Assembly (NCBI GenBank): GCA_050633885.1
Contig: JBOEHK010000002.1
Location: forward strand, 682,001 to 746,000
Length of the DNA: 64,000 bases
Reading direction: 5' to 3'
Source: JAWSVE01 sp050633885
GTDB taxonomy: Bacteria; Pseudomonadota; Gammaproteobacteria; Pseudomonadales; Cellvibrionaceae
The notes beneath the pieces were generated by a model, which was not told where the DNA came from, searched no databases, and saw only the letters and a program-made list of their open reading frames with translations. Position 1 is the first letter of the stretch. Each line of letters begins with the position of its first letter. Below, one piece after another: positions 47,470 through 54,884 of this stretch. Both the position numbers and the translations under genes were made by a program.

Positions 47470-48551
47470 TAGAGGACCTAGATCTAGAAAATAATGCTTC
47501 GGATTTTTTCAGTGATACCAATGAATTGCCGAAAGATGTAATGATTGAAATTTTGCCAACGTCTCGATCGCGCTCGCAATATGTACCTGTGACACATTTT
47601 CCTTTTACGGTAGGCAGAGCTTATGACAATGATTTAATTCTAAGTGATGAGACCATTTCTCCTTACCATTTGGTTATTGGTGAGAATGCATTAATGACCG
47701 TAAAAGATCTTGATTCTGATAATGGCACTTATGTATGTCATGAAGGGAAAAAAAATAAAAAAAGACAGAAAAGAAAAGAAAAGATTATAGGTGAGAAAAT
47801 AATTGATTTACCGAGCACATTTACTCTGGGAAGAACAACTATACGCTTGATTCGTCGTTCGGCGGAAGTGCAACCGGCCAAGCCACTGGCTAGTTTGAGT
47901 AAAATGACCGAGCTTTGTTCTGATCTTCGGCTTTCATTGTGCTTGCTGACAATGTACTTACTTATCAATATCTATTATGCGATAGAGTCGCAAAGCTTAT
48001 GGTTAGATTGGAATGCCGTCGTGGTCGGTCAATTTTTTGAGTTAATCTCCCCTTTATTCGTTGCCATGCTATTTAGTTTTATCTCTTATTTAATGACTCA
48101 TCGGTGGCGATTTCCATTGCACTTATCGATTGCTTGTATTGCATTTATTCTTCAGCAATGTATTTCTGAAATGACAGAATTTTTAAGTTATTTGTTAACG
48201 AGTAATAGCATCGCTGATTGGGTGAGGACCTTGTTGGGAGTTATCGTCTTTTCATTATTGTTATCTTGGCAATTACGGGCGTTAAGCCATCTGTCAGTGA
48301 GGCGTAGTCATTGGACGAGTGTAGCGATTGTCATCCCCATTTATATGATCATTCTCGTACAAGCGATATTGCTTAAACCAGAATTTATTTGGCAACCAGA
48401 AATGCATACCGTGCTGCGCGCAAATGATTTGCGAATAGATAGAACTATTCCTTCGATTTCTGAATTAACATCTGAGATTCAGTTTGAGTTATCAAATGAT
48501 GTTGAGCGAGCATTGGTAAAAGCACATAAGAATCTTAAAGATAACGATTGA
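47457..48551 (+). CDS. FHA-domain membrane protein
   Basis: 364 aa. An N-terminal forkhead-associated domain (about 28-135) has the phosphothreonine-pocket residues: G53-R54, S68-x-x-H71 and N89-G90 ('SDNGTYV'). A Lys-rich loop interrupts it at about 98-110. Five hydrophobic segments follow (about 155-350), making it an inner-membrane protein with cytosolic FHA domain. It should dock phosphothreonine proteins near the membrane; the kinase is not in this window. It overlaps the protease gene, suggesting joint function across the membrane. A terminator follows 19 nt after the stop. Confidence 0.85.
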   Translation: MDRMIEDLDLENNASDFFSDTNELPKDVMIEILPTSRSRSQYVPVTHFPFTVGRAYDNDLILSDETISPYHLVIGENALMTVKDLDSDNGTYVCHEGKKNKKRQKRKEKIIGEKIIDLPSTFTLGRTTIRLIRRSAEVQPAKPLASLSKMTELCSDLRLSLCLLTMYLLINIYYAIESQSLWLDWNAVVVGQFFELISPLFVAMLFSFISYLMTHRWRFPLHLSIACIAFILQQCISEMTEFLSYLLTSNSIADWVRTLLGVIVFSLLLSWQLRALSHLSVRRSHWTSVAIVIPIYMIILVQAILLKPEFIWQPEMHTVLRANDLRIDRTIPSISELTSEIQFELSNDVERALVKAHKNLKDND

Positions 48552-48569
48552 TAGCTGACGTTAGAAAGT

Positions 48570-48613
48570 CACTCAATAAAAAGGAGAGCCTAAACTCTCC
48601 TTTTTATTGAGTG
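48570..48613. terminator. Long bidirectional terminator
   Basis: CACTCAATAAAAAGGAGAG pairs perfectly over 19 bp with CTCTCCTTTTTATTGAGTG around the loop CCTAAA. It separates converging genes (FHA protein, plus; M3 peptidase, minus) and can serve both. Confidence 0.9.
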
Positions 48614-48624
48614 AAGCCAGCGCA

Positions 48625-50496
48625 TTAAAGCAGTGCTTCGATCCTATCCATTAATGAATTCATTCGCCTCATAACAGGCTCGTAAGCAGATCCTTTGGTC
48701 ATATCTAGTCCAGCTTCATTCAGTAGAATGTTGTGAGGGTAATCTGATCCACCAGCACTTAGGACTCGAATAAAAGCATCGCGTACTTTTTCGTCTCCTG
48801 CCAAAAATTGTTCTGCAAACCATGCAGCTCCAGAAATTGAAGTAGCGTATTGAAAGACATAAAACTCTCGATAAAAATGCGGGATGTAAGCCCATTCAAT
48901 GCTGTAAAGGTCGTCTATAGTCATGACTCCTTTATCATGACCGTGATAACGTTTCAACAAATTACCGTAAATTTCAGAGAGAAGAGGGCCAGTTAGTGGT
49001 TCTCCTTTTTCCGCACGTTGATGGATGGCTAATTCAAATTCGGCAAACATTGTTTGTCTGAATAGAGTGCCGCGAATACTTTCAAGTGCTTGGCCTAAAT
49101 AAAAAAGTTTTTCTTCGTTTGTTTTTGCATTAGCGATCATGTGTTCTTCTAAAAGAATTTCATTAATGGTTGATGCCATTTCTGCAATGAACGTTGAATA
49201 ATCGGCGGTTTCCCAAGGGTTATTTTTATTCGCGAGTAGGCTATGTACAGCGTGTCCCCATTCGTGCGCAAAAGTCGATAGGCCGTTGTAATCGTCATTA
49301 TGATTAAGGAGTACATAAGGATGAACGTCGTAGGCAAAACCGCTCATGTAAGCACCCGAGCGTTTTCCTGGCTGAGGATGGCTATGCATCCAGTTTTGTG
49401 AGAGCCCCTCGGCAAGTAAGTTCAGATAAGTTTCGCCAAAAGGAGTGAGTGCTTCCATCGTAATTTTTTTTGAGCGGGTTAAGTTAAATTCACCCGTGTC
49501 GACTTCGATGAGTGGAGGGTAGATGTCGTAGTAACGTAAATTATCTATCCCTAAAATTTTCCCTCGGAGTTTTAGGTAGCGATGGAAAACTGGGAGAGCA
49601 TCGTTTACCTGTGTGACCAATTCAGTGTAAATATTTGCCGGCAGGCCATCACTAAACAAATTTTTTGACAGAACATCGGTGTAACCGCGAGACTTTGCTT
49701 TAAACACATTGGATTGGACTTCTGCGGCGAGTGTGGCTCCCATGCCATCGTTGTATTGTTGCCAAGCTGACCAAAAAGTGTTGAATATCTTTTCTCTATC
49801 CTTTCTATTCTTTACTCCTCTGACCCGAGAATATCCAGCTTGAGTTAATTGTATCTCGCTTCCATCGCTGAGTGTGATCGTTGGCCATGGAATATCTGCA
49901 TTTGCATAGTTCTCATAAATTTCTCCTGCTGATGATAAAACCAATCCTGCCTGGGCAAGTATTTCTTCGGTTTTTGGGTCAAGCGTGTAAGGCGCATCGC
50001 GTAAAACATCATTTAACATAAAAGTGAATTTTTCGAGAGCAGGTTCACGCTTCAAAAAGCGCTTGACTTTTTTCTCGCCAATACGAATGATTTCAGGATT
50101 AACCCAAGATGTCGATTTATCCCATTCGGAGAGTAGTTGTCTCGCTTTTCCATAGCGTGTTTGTGTTTCAGGATTTCGTTGATCTTCGTCGCGCATTAAG
50201 CTGGTGTATACATAAACTCTTCCGGCTTCTTTATAGCTATTTGATATTTCCGATAAAGATGCCGCCATTGTTTTTGCATTTTTGCTTAATGTATTTTTAA
50301 GATTAGGTAAGTTGCTGATGCGTTTACTTGAACTCTCATAAGCTTTTTCCCACTCCTCTGGTGTCTGGTACAAATCAGTAAGATCCCAAACATACTTTTC
50401 AGTTGTTTTTTCAGAGGATGGCGTGTCTTGTGAAACGGCACAGTGGCCAAAGGAAAATAAAACGATGAGACAGATAAGTCGGATGGTAGTTTTCAT
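48625..50496 (-). CDS. M3-family oligoendopeptidase F-like metallopeptidase, exported
   Basis: About 623 aa, longer by a signal peptide ('LICLIVLFSFGHCAVS') than cytosolic PepF (about 600 aa). The zinc motif HEXXH is HEWGH in 'TFAHEWGHAVHSLLA' with the third ligand Glu in the following 'IAEMASTINEILLEEH' segment. It should cleave peptides of roughly 7-20 residues. N-terminal helical domain matches the oligoendopeptidase F group. The ATG at 50496 has AGGG 8 nt upstream and is preferred to the ATG at 50502. Single-gene unit ending at the bidirectional terminator. Confidence 0.92.
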   Translation of the reverse strand: MKTTIRLICLIVLFSFGHCAVSQDTPSSEKTTEKYVWDLTDLYQTPEEWEKAYESSSKRISNLPNLKNTLSKNAKTMAASLSEISNSYKEAGRVYVYTSLMRDEDQRNPETQTRYGKARQLLSEWDKSTSWVNPEIIRIGEKKVKRFLKREPALEKFTFMLNDVLRDAPYTLDPKTEEILAQAGLVLSSAGEIYENYANADIPWPTITLSDGSEIQLTQAGYSRVRGVKNRKDREKIFNTFWSAWQQYNDGMGATLAAEVQSNVFKAKSRGYTDVLSKNLFSDGLPANIYTELVTQVNDALPVFHRYLKLRGKILGIDNLRYYDIYPPLIEVDTGEFNLTRSKKITMEALTPFGETYLNLLAEGLSQNWMHSHPQPGKRSGAYMSGFAYDVHPYVLLNHNDDYNGLSTFAHEWGHAVHSLLANKNNPWETADYSTFIAEMASTINEILLEEHMIANAKTNEEKLFYLGQALESIRGTLFRQTMFAEFELAIHQRAEKGEPLTGPLLSEIYGNLLKRYHGHDKGVMTIDDLYSIEWAYIPHFYREFYVFQYATSISGAAWFAEQFLAGDEKVRDAFIRVLSAGGSDYPHNILLNEAGLDMTKGSAYEPVMRRMNSLMDRIEALL

Positions 50497-50543
50497 GTGC
50501 ATAACCCTTTCCTATGTTTTAGGCTAATACGAAGGATAATAAA

Positions 50544-51260
50544 TTAATCAGGAAGATCAACCAGTAAAGCTTTTAGGGTCTCTGATTTGAATTCACGTCG
50601 ATACAATATAATGACGATTAACAGGGCTAAAAGCATAAAAATCCATGCATTAATAAACCAGCCCAGTACTGCCATACTGAAGTAGTATGTCCGCAAGCCG
50701 TTATTAAAGTTCCCTCCTGCTTTTGACGCCATCTTAGAAATGCTGTCAACTTGCTGAAGATATTTTTCTTCTGACATATCCGATTTGATGAGGGCTCCAC
50801 CCAGCATAACGGCAACAAAGCCATATTGTCTTAAGCTCCATGTGAATTTGAAAAAAGCATAAACAAAAAGACAAACAAGTAATAAAATTTTGATTTCCCA
50901 TTCGCCTGTATTACTTGGATCTGAGAAAGGCACATCGGCTAATAAGGCAGAAACCTTGTCTGATGAACCAAGAATGGTCATTAGGCCTGCGAGAATCAAT
51001 AAGGTTGTTGAGGCGAAAAAAGAGACGTGACGTTGAAGCGTTGCAATTGTATTCGTATCGGCAATCCTGTTCTCACGGGTGAGTGCTTGTCGGATCCACT
51101 GGCGTCGATGTCTGTGCATGGCAAACGCGAGTGTAGGCTCGGTGCGGCTTTTCTTTTGTGTATAACGAAAATAACCGCGATAACAGATAAAAAACCAAAC
51201 AATAGCGAGTATGTTGAAGCTATTAAGTTGTAAAAAATTTAAAGAATCTGAAATAGACAT
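50544..51260 (-). CDS. DUF599-family membrane protein
   Basis: 238 aa inner-membrane protein with four hydrophobic segments (about 10-26, 80-97, 118-136, 198-228), resembling the uncharacterised DUF599 family. 'RRQWIRQALTRENRIADTNTIATLQRHVSFFASTTLLILAG' is the family's strongest signature (Arg-rich loop before the second helix). No catalytic function is known. The ATG at 51260 is taken as start; the frame is open back to a TTG at 51305, but the family begins near here. A terminator-like hairpin plus T5 immediately precedes the ATG. Confidence 0.8.
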   Translation of the reverse strand: MSISDSLNFLQLNSFNILAIVWFFICYRGYFRYTQKKSRTEPTLAFAMHRHRRQWIRQALTRENRIADTNTIATLQRHVSFFASTTLLILAGLMTILGSSDKVSALLADVPFSDPSNTGEWEIKILLLVCLFVYAFFKFTWSLRQYGFVAVMLGGALIKSDMSEEKYLQQVDSISKMASKAGGNFNNGLRTYYFSMAVLGWFINAWIFMLLALLIVIILYRREFKSETLKALLVDLPD

Positions 51261-51293
51261 AAAAAGGCGCCAACTGAAAAACAGTAAGCGCCT
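51261..51293 (-). other. Terminator-like hairpin directly before the DUF599 start codon
   Basis: On the minus strand AGGCGC...GCGCCT (51293-51288 with 51270-51265) plus CTG/CAG around a 5-nt loop, with a 3x3 internal loop, followed by T5 and then the ATG. It looks like an intrinsic terminator whose T-tract abuts the start codon, so it could end the PQQ dehydrogenase transcript or attenuate the DUF599 gene. Confidence 0.7.
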
Positions 51294-51299
51294 AGTGTA

Positions 51300-51323
51300 G
51301 CGCAAAAAATATTTCTTTTGCGC
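51300..51323. other. Hairpin between PQQ dehydrogenase and DUF599 genes
   Basis: GCGCAAAA (51300-51307) and TTTTGCGC (51316-51323) form an 8-bp stem with an 8-nt loop. It stands just upstream (minus strand) of the terminator-like hairpin at 51261-51293, giving two hairpins in tandem after the dehydrogenase gene. Confidence 0.65.
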
Positions 51324-51358
51324 GTTGTTTTATTCAGTTCGTATTTAAAATTAAATAA

Positions 51359-53317
51359 CTATTGCTCTTTTTGCTTTATTTTAAACGCCAGCATCACGTT
51401 GCCAGGGACTTGTCCGAACATACCGTAGCCTGAATTCACAAAAAGATAACCGTTTGCTGCAACAATCGATGCGTTATCAATGGATCCGCCTTTAGCTTCG
51501 ATTCCGTTAATGGATTCAAATACTTGAGCGGTATCAAACTGCCATAAAAGTTGACCTGTTGATCGATTGAATGCTCGCAGAAAGCCATCAAGGCTACCGG
51601 TGACAACCGCACCATCAATGATAGTCGGAGCACCAGAAAAGCCGATATTATTCTTGCAGCTTCTCATGCGTTCTTTTCTATCACCCGAACAATCGGGTTC
51701 AGCATTATAACTCCACGAAATTTCGCCAGTATCGATGTTGATAGCATTCATGCCAGGTTTAATACTTTTATCAATGTTAGCGCTAGGTCTAAAACCGTAA
51801 GGGCGATTAATGGGAGCAAAGACATGATTGTCTTTAAAAGCGATTCCCCAATGTATCCCTCCAAGCGGTGAGCCTTCTCCTATATCTTTTCTCCAGATGA
51901 CTTTTCCGTTGTCGTCAGGGTCTAAAGCCCAGACTGTACCCGACTTTTGGCCGGCTAAGATGATGTCTTTTCCTTTTGAGTTCTTGGCTATGATCGGTTG
52001 CGCTCCAAAATCCACGTCACGAGCAACAGTTGTTCCTGGTTTTGGACAATTCGGGCCTCCACGTGTTGGTCCGCAGCCCATAACAAAAATATCGTTAGCT
52101 GTTGCTTGGAAGCTCCATTTAATCGACCCATCTTTTAAGTCAATCGCAAGAATGGCGTCTGTATTTTTATGAGCCGGTTCTGATGTGGCTTCTCCTGTAC
52201 CGACATAAATTAAGCCACGTTTTTCATCGATAGCGGGTGATCCCCAGATTGGCGCTCCAGAAGGGCCCCAAATCATTTGGCCGTCTCCACGATCTCGAAC
52301 AGGTTTGGCATCTGGCATAGTGTGGGCGGTCCACAACTTTTCTCCGGTCTCTACATCTAATGCAGTCACAGCACCATGCGACTTACAGCAGACATGTTTT
52401 GGGTTGGCTCCTAAAGAAATTTCATACTGAGAAACCGGAACAATGACTTTGTCTTGAAATATTACCGGTGTGCCAGTTGTAATTGAGAATTGAGATACAG
52501 CAACATTTTGAGTCCAAATGCCTTCACCGGTTGTTGCGTCTATTAGGTGTACGGTAGATGCCACATCAGAAGTAGCAATAACTTGACGGCCATTGGGTAA
52601 TGTTCCGAAGGCAGCACTTGTTCGCAAGGGGGCTGGGCTGGTGTATACCCACTGTAAACAAGGTTCGCCTGCGATATCGATGGCAAACACTTTTGAAGTA
52701 TCAGCCACTGGGAGGAATAATGTCGTACCAACAACGGCTGCTTGAGAACGCATTGTGGTTGCTTTGGGGAAAGCCATTGTCCAAGCAAGTTCTAAGTGAG
52801 GGAAGTCTGAGGTAGATAAACCTGCTTGCTCTTTCGAAAGCGCACGATGATTTTTATTATCAAAACCAAAATGTGCAACACTTGCTTTTTGGTGAGGTGT
52901 GCTAAGATCGAGCTCTCTCTCTTTTGGGCACATCATCGCGTTTGCCCAATCATCGCTTGTCGTATTGCGACCCACTAAAAAATCTACAAGTGCAAGTTTT
53001 TCTTGTGTCGATAATCCTGACGCTTGCGTTTGCATTTTTCCTTCAGTAATTGCATAGCTAATTGTCTGAACTCTCATCGCTTTTAATGTGTCAAAGTCAG
53101 GAGCTTTGGTTTCTTTAGGATTGTTATGACAGGCTGCGCATGCTTTATCGTAAACTGCTTTTCCTGCGTGCTCTGCTTCAGAGAAACTGAGTTGAGATAC
53201 GCTCGATAAAGCAAATAAAGTCATTAGAGAAAATAAAATACGTTCTTTTCTTTTGTATCCAATAAAAATGTATCCAGTAAAAAATTTTGCTTGTGGAATG
53301 TGTGTTACCTTCGTCAT
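51359..53317 (-). CDS. Cytochrome c-PQQ beta-propeller dehydrogenase (polyvinyl-alcohol-dehydrogenase-like)
   Basis: 652 aa exported protein. After the signal peptide a cytochrome c domain (about 45-120) has heme motif CAACH at 60-64. Residues about 165-640 form a PQQ propeller of repeats such as 'ALDVETGEKLW', 'AIDLKDGSIKW' and 'AFNRSTGQLLWQF', and adjacent cysteines 'HVCCKSHG' as in quinoprotein alcohol dehydrogenases. Heme first, propeller second, with this length, is the order of polyvinyl alcohol dehydrogenases; most classical quinohemoproteins have the heme at the C-terminus. It oxidises an alcohol in the periplasm and passes electrons to the heme. GAGG lies 6 nt before the ATG. Real substrate unknown. 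Confidence 0.85.
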   Translation of the reverse strand: MTKVTHIPQAKFFTGYIFIGYKRKERILFSLMTLFALSSVSQLSFSEAEHAGKAVYDKACAACHNNPKETKAPDFDTLKAMRVQTISYAITEGKMQTQASGLSTQEKLALVDFLVGRNTTSDDWANAMMCPKERELDLSTPHQKASVAHFGFDNKNHRALSKEQAGLSTSDFPHLELAWTMAFPKATTMRSQAAVVGTTLFLPVADTSKVFAIDIAGEPCLQWVYTSPAPLRTSAAFGTLPNGRQVIATSDVASTVHLIDATTGEGIWTQNVAVSQFSITTGTPVIFQDKVIVPVSQYEISLGANPKHVCCKSHGAVTALDVETGEKLWTAHTMPDAKPVRDRGDGQMIWGPSGAPIWGSPAIDEKRGLIYVGTGEATSEPAHKNTDAILAIDLKDGSIKWSFQATANDIFVMGCGPTRGGPNCPKPGTTVARDVDFGAQPIIAKNSKGKDIILAGQKSGTVWALDPDDNGKVIWRKDIGEGSPLGGIHWGIAFKDNHVFAPINRPYGFRPSANIDKSIKPGMNAINIDTGEISWSYNAEPDCSGDRKERMRSCKNNIGFSGAPTIIDGAVVTGSLDGFLRAFNRSTGQLLWQFDTAQVFESINGIEAKGGSIDNASIVAANGYLFVNSGYGMFGQVPGNVMLAFKIKQKEQ

Positions 53318-53700
53318 AAATCGCCTCAGTTACAGTCAACTGTCTACATCAGTCTTGTTGTGTTTTTCTCGTTTTGTAGGAGTAAAGCCTATTCGATAGC
53401 CGATATTTTTCAGTCTTATTAGGACGACTAAACTTTACCATTTAACGTTTTAAAATGGGGTGCTTTTACAGGTCTTTACAAGCGATTATAAGTACAATTA
53501 AACCGAAGTGTGAGAATTGTAGGGTCTTAGCTGCTGAAAGGTTTTAAATGGCGAAGAAAGGTTAAGGATAAGAAATAGTTAGAAAATAAGCATTATTCGG
53601 AAACTTAAAAATAGGTACAGTTTTCATATTGACTAGAATAAGGTCGGTTGATGTGACTTTATTACATATTGAATTTATTGTGATAGGCAGATTAACATCG

Positions 53701-53721
53701 TTCGACTTTATTAAAGTCGAA
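53701..53721. repeat. Perfect 10-bp inverted repeat
   Basis: TTCGACTTTA and TAAAGTCGAA surround a single T. It lies 12 nt from the terminator of the OmpA-like gene. The near-zero loop makes it more suitable for a dimeric DNA-binding protein than an RNA hairpin; the owner is unknown. Confidence 0.6.
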
Positions 53722-53732
53722 AAAATTGTAAT

Positions 53733-53768
53733 AAAAAAGGCCGAAGTCAATGAAGTGCTTCGGCCTTT
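53733..53768 (-). terminator. Intrinsic terminator of OmpA-like gene
   Basis: On the minus strand AAAGGCCGAAG and CTTCGGCCTTT form an 11-bp stem with an 11-nt loop, followed by T6. It is about 35 nt past the stop of the OmpA-like lipoprotein gene. Confidence 0.9.
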
Positions 53769-53802
53769 GAATTGTTTACCAGGTTTCTTTGCCTTCTATG
53801 AT

Positions 53803-54471
53803 TTATTCAATGGGAAGTAAAGTAATTTCTACGCGGCGGTTTTGCTCTCTTCCTCCCGCTGTAGAATTGTCAGCGATTGGGTGTGACTCACCAAAGCCGA
53901 CGGTTTCGAATCTATCTGATAAAATTTTCTTTGATAGTAAATAATTTGTCACTGATTGAGCACGTAATTGTGAAAGGTTTTGGTTGTATGCGTTAGAACC
54001 TGTGTTGTCTGTGTGCCCTGAAACAACAACAATGGTTTTGTCGAATTCTGATAAGACAAGTGCGACGCTATCTAACACATTATAAAAATTATTATTAATG
54101 TTTGAACTATTGGTCGCAAATGTAATATTACCAGGCATAATTAAACTAATATTATTGCCATCTCGTTGGACGCTAACACCAGAGCCACGAAGTTGCTTTC
54201 GTAATTTCGCTTCCTGTGTATCCATGTAATATCCGACACCGCCACCAATTGCTGCTCCTCCTGCAGCGGATTTTAATATCCTTTCTCGTTTAACACTGCT
54301 GTCTTCATCCTTGTTGTTGAGGTAAGCAACAACAGCAGCAACACCAGCACCAATACTACTGCCAATGGCTGTTTTACTGGCTTCACTCTCTCCAGTGTAT
54401 GGATCAAAAGTGGTACAAGCTTGTAGTGAAATAAACGATAAAGAGGCGGCGATAAATAATACTTTTTTCAT
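53803..54471 (-). CDS. OmpA-family peptidoglycan-associated lipoprotein (YiaD-like)
   Basis: 222 aa. Lipoprotein signal with lipobox LQAC (Cys19), a glycine-zipper region ('AIGSSIGAGVAAVVAYL', 'AAGGAAIGGGVGYYMD'; about 36-82), then an OmpA C-terminal domain (about 108-222). Diagnostic are 'TFATNSSNI', 'VVSGHTDNTGSNAYNQNLSQLRAQSV' and 'VGFGESHPIADNSTAGGREQNRRVEI', the diaminopimelate-binding site (D and R conserved). It should link the outer membrane to peptidoglycan. AGGA is 8 nt upstream of the ATG. Single-gene unit with its own terminator. Confidence 0.92.
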   Translation of the reverse strand: MKKVLFIAASLSFISLQACTTFDPYTGESEASKTAIGSSIGAGVAAVVAYLNNKDEDSSVKRERILKSAAGGAAIGGGVGYYMDTQEAKLRKQLRGSGVSVQRDGNNISLIMPGNITFATNSSNINNNFYNVLDSVALVLSEFDKTIVVVSGHTDNTGSNAYNQNLSQLRAQSVTNYLLSKKILSDRFETVGFGESHPIADNSTAGGREQNRRVEITLLPIE

Positions 54472-54884
54472 GGGATGATTCCTAAGTATGGAGTAGTCAA
54501 TAAAGTAGAGCAGATGTACAGATTAACCAAGTGTGTGATTAATATCTTACCTATATAGCAGATATTAAACCGGAAATGCTTGGCAGATAGTGAAATTTGC
54601 CACAATTTTACAATGTTAATCACTAAGAAAAGAGGCCATAATACATTTATATACGACATAATAGATCGTATGTGGTAATTAAAGTTCCAAATGTTTCGTG
54701 GTGATAAGAAGACAGCAGACAGATTTATTTTGTCAAAAAGATTATGGATATTCAGCTTGAAGCCGTCTTTTAGAATAAGAAATAATCTCAGTAAATATTG
54801 CTACATATCTGAATTGGCACTTTACGAATACAGCCGTGAAAAGAATCATTAAATCAACCCCCCCTTTAATTATAGTGACTCAAT
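54472..54884. other. Divergent intergenic region, nothing recognised
   Basis: About 410 bp between the divergent OmpA-like and AbgT genes. AT-rich; no tRNA, repeat or hairpin noticed. Both promoters must lie here. Confidence 0.4.

Larger units (their letters stand above)
53318..53802. other. Intergenic region with a palindrome and a terminator
   Basis: About 485 bp. 53318-53700 shows no gene. A perfect palindrome and a terminator occupy the right part and are listed separately. The promoter of the PQQ dehydrogenase gene presumably lies near 53340-53420. Confidence 0.4.

Noticed and set aside
47746..47790. Programmed frameshift in the FHA gene
   Set aside because: The gene reads through intact without any shift; the runs suggest slippage risk only.
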